A stretch of DNA of 11,895 nucleotides from Sphaerochaeta sp. UBA5849 (lineage in GTDB: Bacteria > Spirochaetota > Spirochaetia > Sphaerochaetales > Sphaerochaetaceae): assembly GCA_002432715.1 (NCBI GenBank), contig DJGJ01000053.1, positions 1 through 11,895 on the forward strand, written 5' to 3'. Every line of letters starts with the position of its first letter. The stretch's first letter is position 1. The translations under genes and the position numbers were made by a program. Below are positions 1 through 7,124 of this stretch, in pieces. Below the pieces are notes generated by a model. That model searched no databases. It was not told where the DNA came from and saw only the letters and a list, made by a program, of their open reading frames with translations.

Positions 1-285
1 GATAAAACCTGATGAATTCTTTAAAAATATATGATAAAACTATATAAATATATATAATAAAAGTAAATAAGTATATTGCTATGAATTATCTAACTTATGA
101 CAACAATGGATATCGAATAGTGGAATATGAAAAGAATGCACAAAGTATCAAGAAAGTTGCAAAGCGTAATACAATGCTGAAAGCAGGTACTTTGACATAA
201 GTTGTAGGCGCAGGGCATAGGAATCTTTGCCTGCTGGCAATGATGCATGTCCTATAGTTGTGAAGAGTGGCGTCTTCTCTCCCGC
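1..285. other. AT-rich region downstream of the B12 operon, no firm gene
   Basis: The first 80 bases are very AT-rich. A 39-codon frame lies at 81-200 and is listed separately. An imperfect hairpin, GCAGGGCA against TGCCTGC, sits at 210-234, downstream of the tonB stop when read on the minus strand. No run of T follows it on either strand, so I do not call it a terminator. I see no RNA gene or mobile element here. Confidence 0.5.
81..200 (+). CDS. Possible small ORF, 39 aa, unknown
   Basis: An ATG at 81 opens a 39-codon frame that closes with TAA at 198-200. The predicted peptide is polar and basic, with a Tyr/Asn-rich start (MNYLTYDNNGYR) and a Lys-rich middle (KKVAKRN). There is no convincing Shine-Dalgarno sequence: the 20 bases before the ATG are AT-rich. 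I do not recognise the product. It could be a real small protein, the remnant of a longer gene, or chance. It converges with the tonB operon on the opposite strand. Confidence 0.2.
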   Translation: MNYLTYDNNGYRIVEYEKNAQSIKKVAKRNTMLKAGTLT

Positions 286-939
286 TTATTGCAGCGTGAA
301 GCGAATAGGGTAGCGCAGTGTTACAGCAACTGCTTCATCCTTGTACAAAGCAGGTGATGCCTTGAACGAAGTAAAGGCTGCAATTGCAGCATCCGCCAAG
401 CCATAGCCTGGGTCTTCTTCCACCACGATGCGTTCCACCATGCCGTTCGGTGCAAGAAAGAGCCTGAGAATGACCAAGCCTTCCTTGCGTTGTCTTTTCG
501 CAAGCGATGGATAGACAATTCTGGAAGCAAGCAAGGCCCTGTCAAAGATAGGAGGGGTTGTTACAGACTCCGCTGTATAGTACCCATCGATCAGAGCTGG
601 TTGTGCTTCATCAGCAACTACTGTTGCCGCTTGCTCTTCAACCTGTCGGATTGTTGATTCATTGATATCTGCTTGTTCTACTCTTATCTCTTTATTGGAT
701 GTTTCTTCGGGTATTGAAAGCGGATTCAGAATCTCTTCAGCAGGTATTGCTTCGTTCTTGGGCAGGGTTTCCTTGGTTGGTTGCTCAACAGCAATCCTAT
801 CCACGAGTGAAATTGTTGCCGCCTTGCTTTGATGCATAGGCTCGGATTTTCCTGTAGTGATAGGAATGGGAAGAAACAAGAGCGCTGTCAGCAAACCTGT
901 TATTCCCATGCCCAGCAGCAGTGTAAAGCGTATTTTCAT
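286..939 (-). CDS. TonB energy transducer of the B12 uptake operon
   Basis: This 217-residue protein has the standard TonB plan. A single N-terminal membrane anchor spans about residues 5-27 (LLLGMGITGLLTALLFLPIP). A long Glu/Pro-containing periplasmic linker covers about 45-125, and a TonB C-terminal domain about 142-216. The domain shows the YPSLAKRQRKEG opening, the VILRLFLAPNG strand region and a VTLRYPIRF end. TonB passes proton-motive force from the inner-membrane ExbB/ExbD complex to the outer-membrane receptor. The start overlaps the stop of the second exbD gene as ATGA and has a GGAGG seven bases upstream, inside that gene. It is the last gene of the operon and probably serves the BtuB-like receptor encoded upstream. 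The linker is less Pro/Lys-repetitive than in E. coli TonB. Family assignment is firm; partner assignment is from gene order. Confidence 0.9.
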   Translation of the reverse strand: MKIRFTLLLGMGITGLLTALLFLPIPITTGKSEPMHQSKAATISLVDRIAVEQPTKETLPKNEAIPAEEILNPLSIPEETSNKEIRVEQADINESTIRQVEEQAATVVADEAQPALIDGYYTAESVTTPPIFDRALLASRIVYPSLAKRQRKEGLVILRLFLAPNGMVERIVVEEDPGYGLADAAIAAFTSFKASPALYKDEAVAVTLRYPIRFTLQ

Positions 940-1289
940 TCTTGCTCCTCCACCAGGAGGTGCAAGGTCTCTACACCCTTGCTCTTCAATGCTTCAATAA
1001 TTGGATGGATGGCACTGAACTCTGTTGCTTTATCAGCAAGCAATGCATAGCTGGTATCGGCTTCTATGCTTTCAATGGTGGTCGGTTTGCCTTCTTGGTA
1101 AAGTTCCCCGGTCTTTGCAATGTACAACGTTGGGATAGTGCTCAAGTCGATTTCCTGAGCCTGGGCTTGTGCCGGATCGAGCGGAACGGGAGTCTGGAAG
1201 GAGGTTATTGCCATGATGAGGAAGAAGAGCAACAAGAGAAAGGCAATATCGGTAAGGGCGGAGGGTGGGGTAGGTCTCTTCTTCCTCAT
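936..1289 (-). CDS. ExbD-like biopolymer transporter, second copy
   Basis: This 117-residue ExbD/TolR-family protein has a short cytoplasmic N-terminus (MRKKRPTPPSALTD). One membrane helix follows at about residues 14-34 (DIAFLLLLFFLIMAITS), and then a periplasmic domain. Asp14 at the cytoplasmic edge of the helix matches the proton-carrying aspartate of the family. The frame is open 75 bases further upstream, to 1364. The start at 1289 is chosen because it has GGAGG six bases before it, it overlaps the upstream exbD stop as ATGA, and the extra 25 residues would replace the normal short ExbD head. Its periplasmic domain differs clearly from the first copy, so the pair is not a fresh duplication. 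In the complex it probably works with ExbB and TonB; the two ExbD proteins could form a heterodimer. Confidence 0.87.
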   Translation of the reverse strand: MRKKRPTPPSALTDIAFLLLLFFLIMAITSFQTPVPLDPAQAQAQEIDLSTIPTLYIAKTGELYQEGKPTTIESIEADTSYALLADKATEFSAIHPIIEALKSKGVETLHLLVEEQE

Positions 1290-1639
1290 GGCAATACCTC
1301 CAGGCTCAGTGAACCGAGAGGATACTGCTCGAGTATTGAGAGAAGAGAGACGACGGTCTGCCAATCCGTTTTTGATTCGATTGCAAGGGTGAGATGGGGT
1401 TTTTGGTTGAGAACTGGAGGTAATTCAGATGTTTGAAGGGTTCTTTCATGGTAGATGATGCTACCGTCTTGTTTCAAGGTGATCGCAATGGTTTCTTCAG
1501 CGTCACCTACGAGTACTGATGTTTTTGGAATCTGCAAATCAAGACTGTGGGAAGCTGTTACTCCAGAGAGCAGGAGAAAGAAGATGATGAGAAGGAAGGC
1601 GATGTCGCTGCTTTGGCCTAGCTCTTTTCGCTTTCGCAT
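1286..1639 (-). CDS. ExbD-like biopolymer transporter, first copy
   Basis: This 117-residue ExbD/TolR-family protein starts MRKRKELGQSSDIAFLLIIF. It has a basic N-terminus and a single membrane helix at about residues 12-30. Asp12 sits in the position of the essential helix aspartate, and a periplasmic domain follows. The protein is inner-membrane and would couple proton flow through ExbB to TonB. The gene overlaps the end of exbB by 22 bases and the start of the second exbD by four, which indicates translational coupling. A GGAG lies four bases before the ATG. It is slightly shorter than E. coli ExbD, known to be about 140 residues, but complete in outline. Confidence 0.88.
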   Translation of the reverse strand: MRKRKELGQSSDIAFLLIIFFLLLSGVTASHSLDLQIPKTSVLVGDAEETIAITLKQDGSIIYHERTLQTSELPPVLNQKPHLTLAIESKTDWQTVVSLLSILEQYPLGSLSLEVLP

Positions 1640-2037
1640 AGTGCTCCTATGGCAAGATCGAGCGCAAAGCTTGCGATGGTCGCCAGAATGGAGATGATCA
1701 GGCCGAAGGCAGTGGTGAAGAGGGCTTCATACAGCCCGGCTGCAACGACTTGCAGCTGGACTGAAGAAGCCTCCGAGACTGACTTGAACGCACTGATCAT
1801 CCCGGTTACGGTTCCAAGGAAACCGAGGACCGGGGCGATCATGGCGATGAGGTCGAGAATGCTTAATGGTGTCTCTACCTGAGCTTTCACCACCGGCTCC
1901 TTGTTTCTCCAGAGGATGATCAGTGTGATGGTCCGCTCCACACTGAGGACTACTGTGATTACCAACAGGGCGTAGAGCGGCCACATGACCGCTCCTCCTT
2001 GTTGCATGATGGATATGAGGTTGGTGGTGGTTTGCAT
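1618..2037 (-). CDS. Short ExbB/MotA/TolQ proton channel subunit
   Basis: This 139-residue protein of the MotA/TolQ/ExbB family has three membrane segments, at about residues 18-38, 60-82 and 102-128. The N-terminal GGAVMWPLYALL and the following ER are typical of the family. The second helix carries the usual APVLGFLGTVTGMISAF and the third the FTTAFGLIISI pattern. It is clearly shorter than E. coli ExbB (about 240 residues), mainly because the cytoplasmic loop is reduced. A better ribosome binding site (AAGGAGG) precedes an internal ATG at 1986. Starting there would remove the conserved GG motif, so I keep 2037, three bases after the btuB stop, and treat the purine run as part of the Gln-Gly-Gly codons. 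Inner-membrane partner of the two ExbD proteins. Confidence 0.88.
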   Translation of the reverse strand: MQTTTNLISIMQQGGAVMWPLYALLVITVVLSVERTITLIILWRNKEPVVKAQVETPLSILDLIAMIAPVLGFLGTVTGMISAFKSVSEASSVQLQVVAAGLYEALFTTAFGLIISILATIASFALDLAIGALCESEKS

Positions 2038-2040
2038 AGG

Positions 2041-3942
2041 CTAGAACCGTAAGGTGCCGCCGAGGCGCAGCTTGGTTCCGGGCATAGGATAGCCGGAGAC
2101 CAGTACATAATCGGTGTTGAGCAGGTTGTCCACGGCAAGGTATGCCCTTAGCTTATCACTGACCTGCATGGTGACACTGAGATTGAGCAGGAATGCACTG
2201 TCAAGTGAGCTCGACTTTCCCAAGTACTCTGCACTTACGACACTTTCAAAACGGTCGTAGGTGAAGAACAGTGAGCCTTTGGCTGTGTGTTTCCTGATTC
2301 CCGTCACCTCAATGTTGTCAGAGAATGTCTTTCCTGCAGAGAGGTCGAAGCTCTTGTTGTAAAGATAGCTTGCTTGGATGTTGAAGAGATTGGAGATTTC
2401 TGCAGAAAGGGTCTGTTCGGTTCCAAGGTATACACTATGAGAGATGTTTATTGGCATACCGACTCCACTGTCTATTGCATTATATATATTTCTGCCAAAA
2501 AGCGTTGCCTCGTATGAAAGATTCCCTTGTTTGTAAGTGATTCCGAAATCTCCATTAAAGCCTTTTTCGGGCTTGAGATTTGGATTGCCTTGAAATGTTC
2601 CCCAAATTCCATAATCGGTGAAAGGCCAATACAATTCAGAGAAGGTTGGATTCCTCTCCGCATAGCTGATGGTTGCCTTAAAATCGAAATTTTTCATCGG
2701 CGTATAGATTGCACCGAGTGAAGCATTGGGTGAGAGAGCCTTCAGGTCGCTCAGGTAGGCGATGTTCAGGCTGGGGTGAACAGAAAGCATCCCATCCATG
2801 AAGTAGACACTGCCATGGGCAGCGGCTGAGATGGCGTGTCGGGTATTTATTCCTGCATCGGTGCTATCTACATAATCCAAGCTGTAAAGCAGATCGGTAT
2901 TCAGTGAGTATTTCTGTCCAAGATTCCACACTCCTTCCACCTGTGCTGAAGCCTTGTGTTTGGTATGGGTGCTGTCACCATACGCTACACCATGGTTGAA
3001 TGTCTGTCCGTACGCATAATGCAGATGCATAAAGAGGCGTTCCAGGGAATCTGTTACATCAGTTGCTTCAAGTGAGTTGGTGGTGCTGACAAAGGTATCA
3101 CGCATGCTGTCATTGGGAGTGAGGTCCGAGGGCGTACTGCCTGGTACTCCAAGGTTCTTGTACACAGCGTAGTTCTGTGTACTGAACTGCAAAGAATCTG
3201 AGAACGCGCGGCTGTAGTTCACTGCCCCGTGGGCTTCGTAGAGTTGGGCATTGTCTCTGAGGCTACGCGTAGCTCCATCGCTGTACGTGTACGCATTCTG
3301 TGCTGCAATACCTCCTACGGTGACAACGAGGTCATTGTTGGTGTAGGAGAAGTCCAGCTTCTGGCTGTCTACCAATGAGAGCCAGTTGCGTGAGTTGCTT
3401 GAACCATAGGCTTGGGGAAGGAAGGAACCATTTTCGAAGGTAAGTGCGAACGGTGTGTTAGTCTTCTGTCCTTTCTTGGTGATGATGTTGACCATGCCTC
3501 CGATGGCATTGGTTCTGCCTAGGTTTCCAGGACCGCTTTTCACTACTTCTATGCGCTCAATAATCGAGACTGGAATGGTGGAAAGGTCGACAGTCCCATC
3601 ATGGGCTGAAGAGAACAGTACTCCATCCATATAGATGAGGTTTTTTGAAGACGTGGCACCACGGATCACAACGTTCTGTAGCGATCCCAAGCTTCCTACC
3701 GAGTTGAAGGATACGCCGATGGCTTTACCTACAAGCTCTGCTGTTGTTTGTGCATTATAGGCAGCTATCTGTTCTTTGGTGATGACTGAGACTGAGGATG
3801 CTGTGTTTGTTTCAGCCTCGGCTAATGAGGTTTCTGCTATGACCAGTTCATAGGCTGTTCCAAGGTCGGTGATGTCTTGTGCTGCAAACAGATTCGAGAG
3901 GGCGAGCAACAGGACCAGAGAGAAGATTCCGCGCTTCTGCAT
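2041..3942 (-). CDS. TonB-dependent outer-membrane receptor, BtuB-like cobalamin transporter
   Basis: This 633-residue precursor starts with a signal peptide, MQKRGIFSLVLLLALSNLFA, cleaved near the AAQ. A TonB-box-like stretch (YELVIAET) follows. The plug domain covers about residues 45-160 (VSVITKEQIAAY, the LQNVVIRG motif, IYMDGVLF, IERIEVVKSGPG, IGGMVNIITKKG). The rest is a beta-barrel that ends on a terminal Phe (LRLGGTLRF), the usual outer-membrane assembly signal. The length suits BtuB (about 600). An ATG 33 bases upstream (3975) is also in frame, but 3942 is preferred: GGAGG lies six bases before it and the signal peptide then begins at residue 1. The cobalamin riboswitch just upstream is what names the substrate; the protein alone only shows a vitamin or siderophore receptor. 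First gene of the exbB-exbD-exbD-tonB operon. Confidence 0.9.
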   Translation of the reverse strand: MQKRGIFSLVLLLALSNLFAAQDITDLGTAYELVIAETSLAEAETNTASSVSVITKEQIAAYNAQTTAELVGKAIGVSFNSVGSLGSLQNVVIRGATSSKNLIYMDGVLFSSAHDGTVDLSTIPVSIIERIEVVKSGPGNLGRTNAIGGMVNIITKKGQKTNTPFALTFENGSFLPQAYGSSNSRNWLSLVDSQKLDFSYTNNDLVVTVGGIAAQNAYTYSDGATRSLRDNAQLYEAHGAVNYSRAFSDSLQFSTQNYAVYKNLGVPGSTPSDLTPNDSMRDTFVSTTNSLEATDVTDSLERLFMHLHYAYGQTFNHGVAYGDSTHTKHKASAQVEGVWNLGQKYSLNTDLLYSLDYVDSTDAGINTRHAISAAAHGSVYFMDGMLSVHPSLNIAYLSDLKALSPNASLGAIYTPMKNFDFKATISYAERNPTFSELYWPFTDYGIWGTFQGNPNLKPEKGFNGDFGITYKQGNLSYEATLFGRNIYNAIDSGVGMPINISHSVYLGTEQTLSAEISNLFNIQASYLYNKSFDLSAGKTFSDNIEVTGIRKHTAKGSLFFTYDRFESVVSAEYLGKSSSLDSAFLLNLSVTMQVSDKLRAYLAVDNLLNTDYVLVSGYPMPGTKLRLGGTLRF

Positions 3943-3948
3943 GAAGGG

Positions 3949-4020
3949 CCTCCAGAGAGTGATGTCCGGGTGCAATGCTTCATGGAAGGGGGAGGATACA
4001 CCTAGGGTATACCCGTATCC
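3949..4020 (-). promoter_or_regulatory. Putative expression platform between riboswitch and btuB
   Basis: Read on the minus strand, the leader forms a hairpin GGATAC...GTATCC (4020-3994) with an inner GGGTATACCC. The 3' arm runs into CCTCC (3995-3991). That CCTCC could instead pair with the btuB Shine-Dalgarno GGAGG (3953-3949). The two pairings share bases and exclude each other, and no U-run follows the hairpin. This suggests control of translation rather than a terminator. The pairing is seen in the sequence; its role is inferred. Confidence 0.45.
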
Positions 4021-4053
4021 TGGGTGCTGTCTCTTTTTCCACGAAGAATTGTC

Positions 4054-4193
4054 ATCTGGAAACGTCTCCTGGCTTACGAGTCAACTTACTGACAGGCCTT
4101 CTCATCCTTGGGGGACAATGGCATATCTGTGTTCATCGTCGATTACAGTGGCGGGACCGCCGGGGAATTACGCCCCGTTCCGTTTTTCCAGAT
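4054..4193 (-). ncRNA. Cobalamin riboswitch upstream of btuB
   Basis: On the minus strand the segment carries the family's conserved blocks in order: a GGAA-start segment leading to GGTCCCGCCACTGTAATC (around 4160-4141), and later TAAGCCAGGAGACGT (4076-4062). The ends pair perfectly as the closing stem: ATCTGGAAA (4193-4185) with TTTCCAGAT (4062-4054). The aptamer binds adenosylcobalamin or a related form and in known cases reduces expression of the downstream transport genes. About 110 bases separate it from the btuB start at 3942. Sequences up to about 4225 may belong to an outer helix. Strong call from motifs; the exact subclass is not determined. Confidence 0.9.
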
Positions 4194-4323
4194 CCAGCGC
4201 TGTCATCGTAGAAGAAGAACAGAGACAGGTCAAGGGTGCGATGGGTTGGTGACAATCCAACACATGCTCGACCATATACCTGCAAAAGTCTACAATCTTG
4301 ATCGCCAAGCTTTATCTTTCTTC

Positions 4324-4364
4324 TGATATATACTAGCCTTTAGGTAACTAATTTGTAACGGAGG
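4324..4364 (+). promoter_or_regulatory. Probable promoter and RBS of the alcohol dehydrogenase
   Basis: The run TGATATATACT (4324-4334) gives an extended -10 (TG-N-TATATA). No good -35 lies at the usual distance. GGAGG at 4360-4364 is spaced six bases from the ATG at 4371. The stretch is AT-rich and lies in the divergent gap between this gene and the B12 riboswitch. I found no clear promoter for the minus-strand operon in the same gap. Confidence 0.4.
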
Positions 4365-4370
4365 TTGGTC

Positions 4371-5552
4371 ATGCAGAATTTTTCATACTGGAATCCTACA
4401 CGAATCATATTCGGCAAGGGAACGATATCGGAAGTCGGCAAGGAAACCGCAAAATGGGGCAAAAAGGTCCTATTCCACTTCGGCGGCGGTTCCATCAAGG
4501 CAAATGGCGTGTTCGATGCGGTGACTGCTTCCCTGAAGGACGCTGGTCTTCAAATCGTCTATCTTGGGGGTGTTGTCCCGAATCCTCGTTTGTCACTGGT
4601 GCGTGAAGGGATTGCGCTTTGCAAGAAAGAGCATATTGATTTTGTGCTTGCTGTTGGTGGGGGAAGTGTTATTGATTCTGCAAAAGCAATTGCATTTGGT
4701 GCGAAGCTGCCTCCGTCGGAGGATGTCTGGAACGACTATTATATGAAGGCTTCATATGATATTCGTGAAGCTCTGCCTCTCGGAGTTGTCCTGACGATTC
4801 CTGCAGCGGGGTCCGAGAGTTCCACAGGCTCGGTCATCTCCGATGCAGAGCATGGCCTGAAAAGGGCGGTCAACAGCGAAACCCTCATCTCCAAGTTTGC
4901 CGTGATGGATCCCCAGACCAACTACTCGCTGCCGGCATACCAAACAGCCTGCGGGGCTTCCGATATACTCGCCCACCTGCAGGAACGGTATTTCACCACG
5001 GTCGAACACAACGACCTCTCGGACCGCCTGCTGGAAGCCTGCATGCGCAATGTCATCACAAATGCACCTTTGGCCCTGCAGTTCCCCAACGAATACCGGT
5101 ATCGTGCCGAGTTGATGTGGACCGGCACCATCGCCCACAACAACCTGTTGGACAGGGGGAGGGTCGGCGACTGGGCGACTCACGACATCGAGCACGAGCT
5201 GAGTGCCTTGTACGATATCGCCCATGGTGCGGGCCTTGCGATTCTTTTTCCTGCATGGATGCGGTATGTTCACAAGGTCGATATTGATCGATTCGTGCAG
5301 TATGCGATGCGTGTTTGGAATGTAGATCTACCATTGAGCGACAAGGATGGCATAGTAGAGGAAGGCATCCAGCGGTTGCAGGCTTTCTACAAACGTATCG
5401 GCATGCCGACAACGCTGTCTGATGCAAATATCCCTGAAGACAAGCTGCGCTTTATGGCAGAAAACTCTTTTGTCGGTGAGCGAACCCACTTGGGGAATTT
5501 CAAGAAATTGTATGTCGACGATGTGGAGAAGATTTATAGGCTGGCTCTATAA
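4371..5552 (+). CDS. Iron-containing alcohol dehydrogenase (butanol dehydrogenase/YqhD-like)
   Basis: This 393-residue protein begins MQNFSYWNPTRIIFGKGTI, the typical opening of NAD(P)H-dependent butanol dehydrogenase and YqhD-type group III alcohol dehydrogenases. The Rossmann-like N-terminal half has GGVVPNP and the signature AVGGGSVIDSAKAIA with Gly96-Ser99 and Asp102. Candidate metal ligands in the helical half are Asp198 and His202 (ASDILAHLQE), then His275 and His285 (HELSALYDIAHG). It should reversibly reduce an aldehyde to an alcohol in the cytoplasm; the real substrate cannot be read from sequence. A TTG at 4365 is in frame, but the ATG at 4371 has the better spacing to GGAGG. It stands alone, divergent from the B12 operon, and is followed by a hairpin at 5588-5611. 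Confidence 0.93.
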   Translation: MQNFSYWNPTRIIFGKGTISEVGKETAKWGKKVLFHFGGGSIKANGVFDAVTASLKDAGLQIVYLGGVVPNPRLSLVREGIALCKKEHIDFVLAVGGGSVIDSAKAIAFGAKLPPSEDVWNDYYMKASYDIREALPLGVVLTIPAAGSESSTGSVISDAEHGLKRAVNSETLISKFAVMDPQTNYSLPAYQTACGASDILAHLQERYFTTVEHNDLSDRLLEACMRNVITNAPLALQFPNEYRYRAELMWTGTIAHNNLLDRGRVGDWATHDIEHELSALYDIAHGAGLAILFPAWMRYVHKVDIDRFVQYAMRVWNVDLPLSDKDGIVEEGIQRLQAFYKRIGMPTTLSDANIPEDKLRFMAENSFVGERTHLGNFKKLYVDDVEKIYRLAL

Positions 5553-5587
5553 CTACAGGACTGGCTGAGTCAAGAAAAGAGCAAGGA

Positions 5588-5611
5588 AGGCTGACCGGAT
5601 ATGGTCAGCCT
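5588..5611. terminator. Perfect hairpin between convergent genes
   Basis: AGGCTGACC (5588-5596) and GGTCAGCCT (5603-5611) form a perfect 9-bp inverted repeat around a six-base loop. It lies between the ends of the alcohol dehydrogenase (plus) and the AlbA_2 gene (minus). Read on the minus strand it is followed by a pyrimidine-rich TTCCTTGCTCTTTTC, which fits a weak intrinsic terminator. The plus-strand side lacks a T-run. Confidence 0.6.
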
Positions 5612-5657
5612 CGTTGATATGATTGCGTGAAAACTTGAGTTGATACCTGCTTTCCCA

Positions 5658-7007
5658 TTACATGGTACTTGGAATATACCGGGTAAACTTCCCGCTCACC
5701 TGTTGGGTCAGCTGGCCTTCATCACACAGCTCCTTGAGCAAGCGAAACGCTTTTGTGGTTTTCAGTCCCACCATGTCTTCAACCTCCTTTCTCGAGATGG
5801 ACCCTTTTTGCCTTGCAAGATGCAGGATGGATTGTTTTTCTGAGTCTATTGACTTTCCGACTGTACTCTCGGTTCGTTCTTGCTTTTGGACATACTGAAC
5901 AACTTCATTCCTGTTTGGAAGGATGCAGGAGAAGGCTCCTTCCACAGCTTTGAAAATCGGTTTTTTCGGGCAATGTTCATACAGACGCATGATTTTACGA
6001 ATGCCGGTTCCGTAGCTTTCCACCAATCGCAGACGATAGAAGATTGCTGCCAAGTTGGGGTTCCTCGATTGGGATACTCCCAGCTGAACGGCTTCCAAGG
6101 AAAGCCCTCTTACCAATCCCCCAAGGGAGATGAACTCCATATGGTCGTCATATACATTTATAATGATGCTCCCGGTGAAAAGATAGTCACGATGGATAAG
6201 ACAGTTCAGCAATGCTTCCCTGATGGCGTCTTGCGGGTAATCCAGAGTATCTTCTCGTAGAAGTCCTGTGAAGCTTGCTTTTGTTTTGTTGTAATTGTTG
6301 AGGTACTCATAGACATCGCCCAGCTGTTTCAACAGCGACCCTGTGAATTCTCTTCTATCCCGAAATGTTGTAGTATCACGGCCTTGGAATACAGCAACCT
6401 TGCAGGAATGGGTGCATTGGTCTGAGAGCAACATGGCAAGGTTGGTGAAAAGCTTATCAGAACCTATCAATTTCAGAGTTTCCATCTGTGCACGACCAAA
6501 GGCAAGCTGGCGCACATCCATTTCTTTTTGCAGTGTATTGAACGTCAGTTCTTGTTCAAAACTTCTACTCTCTTCAAACGAGGTGCCGGATGTTTCCAAC
6601 AGAAGATTACGGATTCCTGATTCATTCATCGGGACACTGGCATTGCCTAGCCTGATATACACTCCTCCTGGCTTCAGTCCGATTCTTCCCAAGTAGTAGG
6701 GTCGTTCAGTTCCTGTCACAACGGAGGCCTTGACTACGTGCTTGTTTTCCATTCCAACAGTCCTGATGGATATGAATGAGGATGCATCTGGAAGAATTGC
6801 ATCATGAATAAGGCTGGAGAGCCGATTGGATGTGTCGTCGGCATCATGAACACCACAGACACTTCCATCATTACGTATCCCTAAAAAGAGTTCTCCTCCT
6901 TCAGTGTTTAGAAAAGCAATCAAGGTCTTGCTTACGGAGTCAGGAATCTTATGAGTGTCCCTTTCAAGTTCTTTGAACTCAGTATCGATATTTTCAATAT
7001 GTACCAT
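5658..7007 (-). CDS. AlbA_2/Schlafen-type DNA-binding regulator with ATPase-like domain and winged helix
   Basis: This 449-residue protein has three parts. Residues about 8-125 are an AlbA_2 (divergent AAA-4/Schlafen) domain, with E10-F-K12-E and FLNTEGGELFLGIRNDG (about 32-48). About 255-350 resembles the HATPase_c_4 domain seen in RecG-like putative regulators: IREALLNCLIHRDY, then EFISLGGL and LVESYGTGIRKI. About 385-445 is a winged helix (GSISRKEVEDMVGLKTTKAFRLLKEL). Such proteins are usually annotated as transcriptional regulators or ATP-binding proteins; their molecular role is poorly known. The ATG at 7007 has an AAGGA seven to eight bases upstream in a purine-rich leader. It is monocistronic and convergent with the alcohol dehydrogenase. 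No target can be inferred. Confidence 0.85.
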   Translation of the reverse strand: MVHIENIDTEFKELERDTHKIPDSVSKTLIAFLNTEGGELFLGIRNDGSVCGVHDADDTSNRLSSLIHDAILPDASSFISIRTVGMENKHVVKASVVTGTERPYYLGRIGLKPGGVYIRLGNASVPMNESGIRNLLLETSGTSFEESRSFEQELTFNTLQKEMDVRQLAFGRAQMETLKLIGSDKLFTNLAMLLSDQCTHSCKVAVFQGRDTTTFRDRREFTGSLLKQLGDVYEYLNNYNKTKASFTGLLREDTLDYPQDAIREALLNCLIHRDYLFTGSIIINVYDDHMEFISLGGLVRGLSLEAVQLGVSQSRNPNLAAIFYRLRLVESYGTGIRKIMRLYEHCPKKPIFKAVEGAFSCILPNRNEVVQYVQKQERTESTVGKSIDSEKQSILHLARQKGSISRKEVEDMVGLKTTKAFRLLKELCDEGQLTQQVSGKFTRYIPSTM

Positions 7008-7124
7008 CTTCTTTCCTTCTTTCTTGCTTTCTTTCTTTTGGTAGTATAAACGAGAAAGAACGATTGTTCAAACAGAAAATGAATTTCTTGGAATTTGGAG
7101 ATGGCTTTGATGCCATCATGCATA

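Noticed and set aside
210..234. Terminator for the B12 operon
   Set aside because: The hairpin has a bulge and no T-run follows on the minus strand.
1290..1364. Extended N-terminus for the second ExbD
   Set aside because: The extra 25 residues are not ExbD-like. The ATG at 1289 has GGAGG and an ATGA overlap.
942..1436. Long plus-strand frame opposite the exbD genes
   Set aside because: It lies antisense to two well-supported ExbD genes, its predicted sequence has no recognisable domain, and it crosses gene boundaries.
3869..4326. Overlapping plus-strand frames upstream of the alcohol dehydrogenase
   Set aside because: They lie opposite the btuB start and the cobalamin riboswitch, and the conserved RNA blocks explain the sequence.
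4752..5273. 173-codon minus-strand frame
   Set aside because: It is antisense to the conserved catalytic half of the alcohol dehydrogenase; the composition looks like a codon shadow.
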